The notes: generated from the letters alone by a model not told the origin. Shown: positions 17,740 to 25,709, counted from the stretch's first letter. The stretch: DNA of 64,000 nt from an uncultured Granulosicoccus sp. (GCA_947495035.1 CANLXI010000002.1:62001-126000), one strand, 5' to 3'. Translations and numbers: made by a program.

Positions 17740-20439
17740 ATGGAACACAGCTTTACCCGCTATATCTGGACTCACACATCGCGCCAGCAGATCTGGATCC
17801 TGTGTGTCGTCATGGTATCCATGATCCCGTATTACCTGGCGTTCGATCTGCCGAAGATGATCATCAACGGGCCGATTCAGGGCAGTGGCTTCGAATCGGT
17901 CAACGACACGCAAACCTTCCTTGCCAATCCGTTCTTCGCCGGTCTGCAGCTGGATCGTGTGGATGCCTTGCTGGTGCTGAGTCTGGGCTTCCTGTCGCTG
18001 GTCATCATCAACGGTGTGTTCAAGTACTACATCAACACCTACAAGGGACTGCTCGGTGAGCGTCTGCTCAGGCGGGTGCGATTCGATCTGATCGATCGTG
18101 TTCTGCGTTTTCTGCCGGTCGAGTTCAAACGCATCAAGGGCGGTGAGATCTCCAGCATGATCAAGGATGAGGTCGAACCGCTGGGCGGATTCACGGCCGA
18201 GGCCTTCGTGCAGCCAGTCTTGCTGGGGGGGCAGGCGCTGACGGCACTGGCGTTCATCTTCGTTCAGCACTTCTGGCTTGGCGGTGTGGCGCTGTTCATG
18301 GCATCGATTCAGATGCTGGTCATCCCGCGCCTGCGCAGGCGACTGCTGGTACTGGGCAGGGAGCGGCAGATCAGGGCGCGGCAGCTGGCAGGTCGTGTCA
18401 CGGAAATCGTCGAGGGTATCGACACCATTCACACCAACGATACCTCCAACTACGAACGGGCCGATGTGGCATCGCGTCTGGGCGTGTTGTTCAGGATTCG
18501 TTACGAGATCTACCAGCGCAAGTTCAAGGTCAAGTTTCTCAACAACTTTCTGGCCCAGCTGACACCGTTCCTGTTCTATCTGATCGGTGGCTATCTGGCG
18601 ATCACCGGTCGCCTGGATGTCGGCCAGCTGGTGGCGGTGATCGCAGCCTACAAGGAACTGCCGGGCCCGCTCAAGGAACTGATCGACTGGGACATGGCCA
18701 GGCAGGACGTGCAGGTCAAGTACGAGCAGATCGTCGAACAGTTCGATGCCGAGCAGATGCTGCCGCCGGAGGTACAGGCGCTCGAGCGGGGTGGTGCGGC
18801 GACGATGACAACGCTGGACAAGCCATTGAGTGCGGTCAATCTGGTCATCGAGGACGAGGGGGGCGCCGTGACACTGGACAGTGTCTCGGTGAGCGTGGAG
18901 GGCGGTCAGCGTATTGCGGTCGTTGGCGATGCCTACAGTGGGGCAAATGTGCTGGCAGAGGCGTTCGGTGGCGTGGTGAAGCCGGCCCGTGGCAAGATCA
19001 TGGCCGGCAAGGAGAATCTGTCCACCCTGCCCGAATCGGTCACGGGGCGCAGAATCACCTACATTTCGACGGATACCTACTATTTTGCCGGCACGCTGGA
19101 AGAAAACCTGTTGTACGGACTCAAGCATGGTCCGCTCGATGAAGTGGAATACAACGCCAGGGAATCCTTGCAGCGTCTCTGGGAACAACAGGAGGCCATG
19201 CGCACCGGTAACCCGGATTTCGACCTGAAGAGCAACTGGATCGACGTCGATCTGGTGAACGGGTACACCGAGAGCGGGGGCATGCTGGGGGCACTCAAAC
19301 AGGTGCTGACCGTGACACGGCTGATCGATGATGTCTTCGACTTCGCGCTGCATACCACGCTCGATGCGCACTTGTGTGAGGATCTGACCGAGCAGGTGGT
19401 GGCTCTGCGCAAGCAGGTTCGTGACGAACTCGAATCGACCGAACTGACGGATCTGATCATTCCGTTCGACATCGACAGCTACAATTCGCAGGCAGAACTG
19501 CAGGACAATCTGGTGTTCGGCATTCTGGTAGAGGCACCCGACGATCAACGGTCGCAGGCTGGAACGGATTTCCTGCGCTACACGATGGCGCTGACGGGGC
19601 TTGATCGTCTGCTGTTCGACATGGGGATGTCCATTGCCGAATCCGCCCGCGAGCTGTTCGGTGGACTGGCCGAGGACCATCCCTTCTTCGATCGGCTGGA
19701 CATCATGGAGCCTGCCGATATCCCGAAATACAGAGCCCTGTACCAGCGGACCCGGCACACGGAGTTTTCCCGCATCAGCGAGGAGGATCGCTATGCCTGG
19801 ATCGAGCTGGCCTTCCAGTATTCGGAACCGCGTTACCGCTTCGGCCTGCTGGACGAGGCATTGATGGACAAGGTCATTGAAACCCGGAAAATGCTGCTCG
19901 ACACGGCACCGGAGAGTCTCAAGGTGCTGATCGATGTCTATGACCCGGAGCAGTACCTGAAGCCTGCCAATCTGATCGACAATATCGTGTTCGGCAAGGT
20001 CGATCACCGTTTCAAGGATGCCGAGCGCCAGGTACGTGGCATCATCGAACGGCTGCTGCTGAGACAGCCGGCGCTGTACGAGCGCATATTCAGGCTCGGG
20101 CTCGCCTTCGATGTAGGGTCCGCCGGCCGCCGTCTGAGCACCGCCCAGCGGCAGAAGTTCAATTTTGCCAGAGCCTTGCTGCGGCGTTCGGATTATTACA
20201 TCTTCAACCGTCCCATCACGGGTGTGGACCAGGCTCAGCAGGAGCAGATTCTTCGCAACACCTTGTATTATCTGTCAAGAATGACAGAGGGTGCCGGTAT
20301 AGTCTGGGTGCTGGCGTCGCAAGCCAACGCGCGGTATTTTGATCGTTGCATCACATTCCGTGACAAGGGCATCGTGGAGGATCGAATGCTGGAGACTTTT
20401 GAGTTCTCGCCTGATAGTCTGCTCGAACAGATGCTTTGA
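17740..20439 (+). CDS. ABC-exporter-like membrane protein with degenerate, expanded nucleotide-binding domain
   Basis: An 899-residue protein. Residues 1-330 look like an ABC exporter transmembrane domain, with hydrophobic helices near 20-40, 70-90, 170-200 and 270-300 and a coupling-helix-like region. The C-terminal domain has the order of an ABC ATPase but not its chemistry. Walker A reads GDAYSGANV (about 396-404) with no Lys. The signature is RRLSTAQRQ (797-805) instead of LSGGQ. Walker B is YYIFNRP (819-825), with Asn for Asp and Arg for the catalytic Glu. The H-loop reads ASQAN (859-863) with no His. About 290 residues are inserted between the first Q-loop segment and the signature. Phrases resembling the exporter motif DNIxxG occur three times: EENLLYG (455), QDNLVFG (588) and IDNIVFG (746). 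I infer a pseudo-ATPase that cannot hydrolyse ATP alone. No partner ATPase of exporter type is nearby. Confidence 0.8.
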   Translation: MEHSFTRYIWTHTSRQQIWILCVVMVSMIPYYLAFDLPKMIINGPIQGSGFESVNDTQTFLANPFFAGLQLDRVDALLVLSLGFLSLVIINGVFKYYINTYKGLLGERLLRRVRFDLIDRVLRFLPVEFKRIKGGEISSMIKDEVEPLGGFTAEAFVQPVLLGGQALTALAFIFVQHFWLGGVALFMASIQMLVIPRLRRRLLVLGRERQIRARQLAGRVTEIVEGIDTIHTNDTSNYERADVASRLGVLFRIRYEIYQRKFKVKFLNNFLAQLTPFLFYLIGGYLAITGRLDVGQLVAVIAAYKELPGPLKELIDWDMARQDVQVKYEQIVEQFDAEQMLPPEVQALERGGAATMTTLDKPLSAVNLVIEDEGGAVTLDSVSVSVEGGQRIAVVGDAYSGANVLAEAFGGVVKPARGKIMAGKENLSTLPESVTGRRITYISTDTYYFAGTLEENLLYGLKHGPLDEVEYNARESLQRLWEQQEAMRTGNPDFDLKSNWIDVDLVNGYTESGGMLGALKQVLTVTRLIDDVFDFALHTTLDAHLCEDLTEQVVALRKQVRDELESTELTDLIIPFDIDSYNSQAELQDNLVFGILVEAPDDQRSQAGTDFLRYTMALTGLDRLLFDMGMSIAESARELFGGLAEDHPFFDRLDIMEPADIPKYRALYQRTRHTEFSRISEEDRYAWIELAFQYSEPRYRFGLLDEALMDKVIETRKMLLDTAPESLKVLIDVYDPEQYLKPANLIDNIVFGKVDHRFKDAERQVRGIIERLLLRQPALYERIFRLGLAFDVGSAGRRLSTAQRQKFNFARALLRRSDYYIFNRPITGVDQAQQEQILRNTLYYLSRMTEGAGIVWVLASQANARYFDRCITFRDKGIVEDRMLETFEFSPDSLLEQML

Positions 20440-20482
20440 TCGGGCTGTCGAGACTGTCAGAATGGTAGACGGTGGATGTGCA

Positions 20483-20902
20483 ATGACTCTGAACGACGAA
20501 CTGACTGTTCTGCGCCGTATCCCGATGTTCTCTGCGATCCGGCCGGAGGCGCTCAGACTGCTGGCCTTTACATCCAGTCGCATGATCTACCAGTCGGGGC
20601 AGGATCTGTTCCAGCAGGGGGATAAGGCATCGAGCGCCTGCATCCTGCTATCCGGCGCGGTAACCATTCACCACGAGGTGGACGGTCAGCGGGAAACCAT
20701 CGGTACCATCGCCGCGAATTCCATGATTGGCGAATTGGCCCTGTTCTGCGATCGGCCCAGGCAAGTCACGGTCACTGCCAGCATTACCGTGGAAGCTCTG
20801 CTGATATCCAAGGAGAGTTTCCAGAAACTCATGAGCAGTTGTCCGAATACACTGTCAAACATCCTCAGTGAACTGGGCGAGCAATTGAGCCGCGCCAGCT
20901 AG
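20483..20902 (+). CDS. Stand-alone cyclic-nucleotide-binding-domain protein
   Basis: A 139-residue protein made of one Crp-type effector domain: IPMFSAIRPEALRLLAF, the GQDLFQQGDKASSACILLSGAVTIH beta-roll, and the phosphate-binding-cassette region NSMIGELALFCDRPRQVTVTA (the usual form is GE-AL plus R-A). There is no helix-turn-helix after it, so it is not a DNA-binding regulator by itself. The start at 20483 is chosen because the conserved domain begins there and a GGTGG lies at 20471-20475; the open frame upstream lies inside the pseudo-ABC gene. It follows that gene by 43 bases and precedes a deacetylase gene by 32, so it is probably a ligand-sensing subunit for the cluster. The cassette Arg is present, so binding of a cyclic nucleotide is possible. 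Confidence 0.85.
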   Translation: MTLNDELTVLRRIPMFSAIRPEALRLLAFTSSRMIYQSGQDLFQQGDKASSACILLSGAVTIHHEVDGQRETIGTIAANSMIGELALFCDRPRQVTVTASITVEALLISKESFQKLMSSCPNTLSNILSELGEQLSRAS

Positions 20903-20934
20903 TTTCCGTTTCCTCCCGACACTCGGACAAGATC

Positions 20935-21723
20935 GTGACGACTGACTCCCCGCAGGACCCCTGGTTATTGCTCGATGAGGAACTCCATGCCTGGCAGCGA
21001 AGCGGCCGCTGCGCAACCTTGTGGTGGCGGGATGACGACGCCGTTGCCGCAGGACCCTTGCTCGATCGCCTGATGAGCCTGTGCCGCGATACGGGTCTGC
21101 TGCTTGCCGTGATCCCGGAGCCTCTGCAGGCCTCGCTGGTCGAGGCGCTGGCGGAAGACAAGCCCTTCGTCCGGGTGGCACAGCATGGATATGCCCACAT
21201 CAATCATGCGCCTCGGGGCAGAGGCTTGGGTGCCTGGGAACTGGGCATGCACCGTGGCGAGCAGGCGGTGCTGGCGGATCTGGATGCGGGGCGTCGGATT
21301 CTGGAAACCGTATTCGGCGAGACCTTCCTGCCCGTGCTGGTGCCACCATGGAACCATGTCGCCCCTGAATTGCATGCAGCCCTGGCGGCGCGTGGCTATC
21401 GCGCCCTCTCTACCGAGGGTGCCAGAACGGCCCGCGAACTGGTGCCGGGACTGCTGAGTATCAACGGTCACTGCGACCCCATACGCTGGAAATCCGGTGC
21501 CCGGTTCGCCGGTGAGCAAAAGACACTGACAAGTCTGGTCGAGCACCTGCGGCAGCGCCGCCTGGCTGTGGTGGACAGTGATGAACCAACCGGATTCGTG
21601 ACGCATCATCGCGATCTGGATGAAGCCGGCTGGGTATTCAGTGAAAGGCTGGCTACCACGATCAAGGCTCACCCGGGGGCAGTCTGGGTGATGCCGAGCG
21701 AATTGTTTGCGGAGAAGGCATGA
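20935..21723 (+). CDS. Polysaccharide deacetylase-like protein, copy 2
   Basis: A 262-residue protein with the same variant NodB core as the protein encoded at 5616: WWRDDDAV (D33-D35), QHGYAHINHA (H84, H88, H91), LVPPWNHV (136-141) and GYRALST. It lacks the long N-terminal extension of copy 1. The start is GTG at 20935; the gene ends in an ATGA overlap with the GNAT acetyltransferase, so a putative deacetylase and a putative acetyltransferase are translationally coupled. Family role: metal-dependent deacetylation of a glycan. No signal peptide is visible. Substrate unknown. Confidence 0.84.
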   Translation: MTTDSPQDPWLLLDEELHAWQRSGRCATLWWRDDDAVAAGPLLDRLMSLCRDTGLLLAVIPEPLQASLVEALAEDKPFVRVAQHGYAHINHAPRGRGLGAWELGMHRGEQAVLADLDAGRRILETVFGETFLPVLVPPWNHVAPELHAALAARGYRALSTEGARTARELVPGLLSINGHCDPIRWKSGARFAGEQKTLTSLVEHLRQRRLAVVDSDEPTGFVTHHRDLDEAGWVFSERLATTIKAHPGAVWVMPSELFAEKA

Positions 21724-22595
21724 GCACAGTCATTCGCGCAGCAGGACCGGCCGATGTCGACGCCATCTGCACGCTGCTGCACAGCAAGATGAATTCGAAG
21801 TTTCCGGTCGAGCGCTGGCGCCGGCTGATGAGCTATCCATGGCTGGAGGACAAGCCGGATTACGGTGTGGTGGTGGAGTCCGATGGACGGATTCTCGGTT
21901 ATACCGGGCTTATCTACAGCGAGCGCATGATCGGTGATGAGCAACGAGGATTTCGCAAGGAGCGCTTTGCCAGCATGAGTTCCTGGTACCTGGACAAATC
22001 CTTGCGCGGCAGGGGGCTGGGCAAGGGCATGCTGCTGGCGACCATGGAAGATACTTCGCTGACCTATACCATCTTCACCAATTCCAGCAAGCCCATCGGT
22101 ATCGTGAAAGCCCTGGGCTATCAGGTGCTGGATGACCGGCGGTATCACTGGCACAGATCGGGGGCGGCTTCCTCGGCACTGGTGTTGACACGGGATATCG
22201 ACGGCATTCGTGAACGGGCCACGGCTGTTCAACGGCAGATACTGGATGACATGCAGATCATGCCGGTGACGCCGATCTTTCTGGAGATTGATGGTCGTGA
22301 GGCCCTGCTGTTCCTGTCCATCAAATCCAAGGGTGAGGACGTGCAGTGGTATGACCTGCTGTACACCAGCGATGCCGATCTGTTCACCGACTGCGCGCCG
22401 CTGCTGGCCAACAGTCTGCTGCCGGATACGCCATCGGTGCTGGCCGCAGACAGCCGCTTGATCAGGACGCCACCGGCAGATACGATTTGTGAGCTCCTGC
22501 CGGTCGAGCGGCATTTCCTGAGCCAGAGCGTAGAGCCACGGGATATCGACTTCCTGTACAGCGAATTGCAGTTGCTGGACCTGAAGCTCGACTAG
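21720..22595 (+). CDS. GNAT-family acetyltransferase with C-terminal extension
   Basis: Residues 1-150 form a GNAT fold: IRAAGPADVDAI at the start, a beta strand GYTGLIYSERM, and the acetyl-CoA pyrophosphate loop LRGRGLGKGML. The next 140 residues have no recognised domain. Family role: acetyl transfer from acetyl-CoA to an amine, here plausibly an amino sugar given the coupling to a deacetylase by ATGA at 21720, but that is inference. It is the last gene of the accessory cluster; the next gene starts 135 bases on with its own ribosome-binding site. Confidence 0.82.
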   Translation: MSTVIRAAGPADVDAICTLLHSKMNSKFPVERWRRLMSYPWLEDKPDYGVVVESDGRILGYTGLIYSERMIGDEQRGFRKERFASMSSWYLDKSLRGRGLGKGMLLATMEDTSLTYTIFTNSSKPIGIVKALGYQVLDDRRYHWHRSGAASSALVLTRDIDGIRERATAVQRQILDDMQIMPVTPIFLEIDGREALLFLSIKSKGEDVQWYDLLYTSDADLFTDCAPLLANSLLPDTPSVLAADSRLIRTPPADTICELLPVERHFLSQSVEPRDIDFLYSELQLLDLKLD

Positions 22596-22730
22596 AGCGT
22601 CCGTATTGCCTGGTCTCGGAAGTGACGGGAGGCAATGAGTGCATGCGGTAGAATGCGCTCGGATAGAGTTTTGGTATCTGAAAATCTGCGCAGACCGCTC
22701 CCGGTCTGACCCTTTCCGTTGGAGAAAATC

Positions 22731-23063
22731 TTGAGAAAATGTGTGAAGTTGCAGGTATCAGCCGTGATGGTGGGCTGTGCACTGGTGCTGGGAAGCTGTG
22801 GTTTTGATGGACGACCACTGATTACGGAAGATATCGTAACGACGGTGGATGACAACGCCGAGTTGTCAGTCCGGGTCAAGCAGGCGTTGAAGAGAGCGCC
22901 TCAAACGGCTGTCAGCAATATCATGGTGACCAGCGTCAGCGAGGACAGCGTCAAGTTGTCAGGCTACGTGACTGATGAAGCCACTGTCTATGAGGCCGAG
23001 CGCGTGGCCGGGCAGGTGCCAGGTGTCAGATTCGTGGTGAATTCACTGACTGTCTTTCGTTGA
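22731..23063 (+). CDS. Small BON-domain lipoprotein
   Basis: A 110-residue protein starting at TTG 22731. The GGAGA at 22721-22725 is correctly placed for this start, while the in-frame TTG at 22719 would lie before the ribosome-binding site. A signal peptide ends in a lipobox (LVLGSCG), so Cys becomes the lipidated N terminus. The mature part holds one BON domain of about 65 residues (DDNAELSVRVKQAL, then VKLSGYVTDEATVYEAERVAGQVPGV), related to OsmY and DolP (YraP). Family role: binding phospholipid or peptidoglycan-associated surfaces in the periplasm. DolP has two BON domains, so this is a shorter relative. It ends at a shared bidirectional terminator. Confidence 0.87.
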   Translation: MRKCVKLQVSAVMVGCALVLGSCGFDGRPLITEDIVTTVDDNAELSVRVKQALKRAPQTAVSNIMVTSVSEDSVKLSGYVTDEATVYEAERVAGQVPGVRFVVNSLTVFR

Positions 23064-23115
23064 AGCTTGCTTCAGCTGGCTGAGCCTTCCTGAGCTGACT
23101 TACCGAATTGCAGGC

Positions 23116-23147
23116 AAAAAAAAGCCCTTCAAGAGAAGGGCTTTTTT
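23116..23147. terminator. Bidirectional intrinsic terminator
   Basis: Eight A residues, stem GCCCTTC (23124-23130), loop AAGA, stem GAAGGGC (23135-23141), then six T. The structure works on both strands and separates the convergent BON lipoprotein and porin genes. Confidence 0.93.
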
Positions 23148-23165
23148 ACTTCTGCGTGGGTAATC

Positions 23166-24092
23166 TTAGAAAGATTTAGCCAGCATGACGCGATACTCGA
23201 GGAATTCTGCATCGGCGTCGTTGTCATCGTTGAACTGAGTGATACGTGAGCTCAGCTGAGTGCCGCCGCCCAGAGCGTAGCCCAGGTCGAGTCGAACAGC
23301 ATTCTGGTCAGTAGCACCGTCGTCTTCCAGAGTAGAGACAGTCAGAGCAGCGCTGACGCCACCGAAACCGTAACCGATCTTGACAGAGGCTGATTCCAGA
23401 TCACCAGTACCGGCTGTTTCAGCAACTTCCTGGCTCCAGAAGTGAGCTGCGATGGACGCACCAGCGAAGGCGAAGGATACGCCGACTGCACCGTTGACGA
23501 GGTCGTCTTCGCCACGTTGCTCACCACCCAGGCCGATGCTGAATCCGCCGATGCCGAATTTTGCGCCCAGGCCGAGTGCATCCTGGTTTCCTTCTGGTGA
23601 GAAGTTGGCAACCAGACCGACTGGACCGAATGTGCCGGTGTAGCTCATGCCGCCGCTGATTTCAGAACCGACGTCATAGATGTCGTTGGCAACCTGGCCA
23701 TACTCGACAGCCAATGGGATTTCACCCATTCGGAAGTCACCGAATCCACCCTTGATACCGACGTAAACAGCATCAGCAGTACCAACGCTACCGATGTTCA
23801 GGTCGTCATCTTCGCCCGGGCCATTTTCAACGAAAACGCTGCCCTGGTTCGACAGGCGGTCCAGATCGACGCGCAAGCTACCGTAGCCAGTCAGGCCGCT
23901 GTCCATTTCGTGCTCGGAAGTGATACCGAACAGGACGTCGCCAGTGCCGATTTCCAGATCATCGTCGTCGATGTCAGTGCCTTGCAGAGCGATTTCAACA
24001 ACACCGGACAGAGTGGTGTCAGCGGAAGCAATCATGGGAGCTGCAGCAATACCTGCGATTGCTACCGCGACAGCTGTCTTAGTGAATTTCAT
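23166..24092 (-). CDS. Outer-membrane porin (general bacterial porin type)
   Basis: A 308-residue protein. MKFTKTAVAVAIAGIAAAPMIASA is a clear Sec signal peptide, followed by DTTLSGVVEIAL, the typical first strand of a trimeric 16-strand porin. The body alternates hydrophobic and polar residues with many Gly and Asp, and the last residues, RVMLAKSF, end in Phe as required for BAM-dependent assembly. TTGGAGAAAACAT precedes the ATG, a strong ribosome-binding site. The codons look restricted, as in highly expressed genes. Family role: diffusion channel for small hydrophilic solutes. The many Asp residues in loops (for example DIDDDD) suggest a cation-preferring pore, which is inference. The gene ends at the shared terminator. 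Confidence 0.9.
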   Translation of the reverse strand: MKFTKTAVAVAIAGIAAAPMIASADTTLSGVVEIALQGTDIDDDDLEIGTGDVLFGITSEHEMDSGLTGYGSLRVDLDRLSNQGSVFVENGPGEDDDLNIGSVGTADAVYVGIKGGFGDFRMGEIPLAVEYGQVANDIYDVGSEISGGMSYTGTFGPVGLVANFSPEGNQDALGLGAKFGIGGFSIGLGGEQRGEDDLVNGAVGVSFAFAGASIAAHFWSQEVAETAGTGDLESASVKIGYGFGGVSAALTVSTLEDDGATDQNAVRLDLGYALGGGTQLSSRITQFNDDNDADAEFLEYRVMLAKSF

Positions 24093-24567
24093 ATGTTTTC
24101 TCCAATCAGATATTTGCTGTGAGCTAAGTACAACGAAATACGTTTAATGTTTCAGCGAAGCAACTTTAGTCAGCGTGTCTGAATAATGCAACAACAGTTT
24201 GCGTTTTTGCAAGGCAGTGACAGAAGCAGTGGCGCCGCTTGACTGTTAGTGTAGAACAGAAACAACACTTGACCAGCAAGAATGCGAAGAATAACCGAGA
24301 AATTTCATTGCGTGGTTTTTTTGCAACAATGATTGTTGCCACCGCGTCAGCAAGTCGTCAGCAAATGACGAATAATGCGATTTCAGCAAGGTTCCGGCTA
24401 ATCAGTGCGGCTAAAACAGCAGGTCGACTTTCCGAATTGCAACGGATCGTCACGGGTCCTGGTCGGGCTTGTTCTACCGTCGTGAGCCGATCTCGTGAGC
24501 AAGTACTGCTGCCGAGACCGCAGGCAAGCAGCGGATCCGGCGACCACACGCAGGCAGGTCGAGTGAT
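24093..24567. other. Non-coding gap upstream of the porin gene, with a 17-bp palindrome
   Basis: A 475-bp stretch, AT-rich close to the porin start, so it should carry the porin promoter; I could not fix a clean hexamer pair. GCAACAATGATTGTTGC at 24323-24339 is a perfect 8+1+8 palindrome next to a T7 run (24316-24322). The T run is on the wrong side for a terminator of either strand, so an operator is more likely. The open frame on the plus strand here lacks any protein-like pattern. Confidence 0.55.
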
Positions 24568-25185
24568 TCAGCCGGTTTGCAGAACGCGTGCAAAATCACC
24601 CGACACAGGGCTTCTGCAGAGTTCTCCGAGAATATCTCCGATCTGGCCAGCGCGCAGGATGAAGTCAGGCGAGTCACGATGAATCACGTTCCAGGGCATC
24701 GAGTCCGCGTCGGCATCACTCGGCGATTGAACAATGGTGAAGCCATGATGAGAGGCGAGGGTCTGGGCGCCCTCGGTACCATCATCGAGGTAGCCACTGA
24801 GGATCACGGCAATGCAATCCTGATCGAAAAGCTGCGCGCCGGAATTCAGGGAGTCGTTGATACTGGGGGTGGGCTTCTGGCCGGGTTCGATAGGGCCAAG
24901 ACGAAAACGGTTGATGCCTTGCGAGTCGCGCATGACTTCGGTGGTCATGCCTGCTGGAGCGATATGAATGGTGCCGGCCAGGATTTTCGCCCCGTCTTCG
25001 GCATCAACGACCGGAAGAGCCGAGTGAGACTGCAGAATTCCCGGAAGCAGGGAAGGGGCGTTCGGCGAGATATGACGCACAATCAGAAACGCTGCGTCAA
25101 TGGCAGGATGCAGCGACGACACGATTTCAATGATGGGGTCCAGTGAGCCCCAGGAACCACCGATCACCACGTATTTCATCGTCAT
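24568..25185 (-). CDS. Stand-alone CheB-type methylesterase domain protein
   Basis: A 205-residue protein covering just the CheB catalytic domain, with no receiver domain. The triad residues are in place: Ser in GGSWGSLDP, His in VRHISPN and Asp in SGYLDDGTEG. Other family marks are AEDGAKILAGTIHIAPAG and SPSDADADSMPWNVI. Canonical CheB removes methyl groups from chemoreceptor glutamates and is activated by phosphorylation of a receiver domain. Without one, this protein must be constitutive or regulated otherwise. No cheA, cheW or cheR is near, though a chemoreceptor is encoded at 52174. The start could also be 25179. Its activity on receptors is unproven. Confidence 0.83.
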   Translation of the reverse strand: MTMKYVVIGGSWGSLDPIIEIVSSLHPAIDAAFLIVRHISPNAPSLLPGILQSHSALPVVDAEDGAKILAGTIHIAPAGMTTEVMRDSQGINRFRLGPIEPGQKPTPSINDSLNSGAQLFDQDCIAVILSGYLDDGTEGAQTLASHHGFTIVQSPSDADADSMPWNVIHRDSPDFILRAGQIGDILGELCRSPVSGDFARVLQTG

Positions 25186-25329
25186 GCAATCATCCGAGTA
25201 CCGGCCAGCACATGCGTGGCCCCGTGGTGGTCGGTTTCATCGGGGGAGCAGGAAAACCCGCAGTCCCCGGGAAGAAGACCGTGAACGAATTCCCAGGCGG
25301 CCCGGCGCCCGAGTCCGTCTGCACTACAG

Positions 25330-25367
25330 GCCTGATGGTGTCGCGCAGTTCGCGACGGCCATCAGGC
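25330..25367. terminator. Strong stem-loop 3' of minE
   Basis: GCCTGATGG (25330-25338) pairs with CCATCAGGC (25359-25367), and GTCGCG (25340-25345) pairs with CGCGAC (25351-25356) around loop CAGTT. It lies 12 bases after the minE stop on the minus strand. No T tract follows, so it may be a factor-assisted terminator or an mRNA 3'-end stabiliser. Confidence 0.45.
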
Positions 25368-25379
25368 GTATTCTCGAAC

Positions 25380-25709
25380 TCAGGTTGCGTTGGCTTCCTG
25401 GCGACGTTCCATGGCACGACGTCTGGCACTCTCGGAAGGTTCTTCATCCGATGCCGAATCTTCCGGCAAGGTGATGTTCAGCTCGAGCACGTCACAATTG
25501 TCCTGTGATTCCAGCTGTACCGATAATGCGTCATCACCGACTGCCACGTATTTCTTGATGACGTCCAGAATATCCTGCTTCAGCATGGGCAGGTAGTCAG
25601 GGCCATTGCGTCCGGTGCGTTCGTGAGCAATCAGAACCTGCAGGCGGTCTTTGGCCACCCTGGCCGACTGGTCCTCTTTGCCGGTCTTGAAAAAACTGAA
25701 GATTCCCAT
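25380..25709 (-). CDS. minE: Cell division topological specificity factor MinE
   Basis: A 109-residue protein starting MGIFSFFKTG, the amphipathic membrane-targeting helix, then ARVAKDRLQVLIAHER, the MinD-binding segment that drives ATP hydrolysis, and a topological-specificity domain with DYLPMLKQDILDVIKKYV. MinE is usually about 85-90 residues; here a polar tail of about 20 residues, rich in Glu, Ser and Arg, follows. Role: releases MinD from the membrane and creates pole-to-pole oscillation so that MinC blocks FtsZ only away from midcell. It follows minD by six bases. Confidence 0.97.
   Translation of the reverse strand: MGIFSFFKTGKEDQSARVAKDRLQVLIAHERTGRNGPDYLPMLKQDILDVIKKYVAVGDDALSVQLESQDNCDVLELNITLPEDSASDEEPSESARRRAMERRQEANAT

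Noticed and set aside
17728..20007. Very long open frame on the minus strand opposite the pseudo-ABC gene
   Set aside because: It mirrors the codon pattern of the plus-strand gene and gives a His- and Gln-rich sequence without any domain; it is an antisense artefact of high-GC coding DNA.
22719..22730. TTG at 22719 as start of the BON lipoprotein
   Set aside because: The GGAGA at 22721-22725 is the ribosome-binding site for TTG 22731 and cannot lie within the coding part.
24239..24682. Open frame of 147 codons upstream of the porin gene
   Set aside because: No ribosome-binding site, no domain pattern, and it overlaps the CheB-like gene on the other strand.
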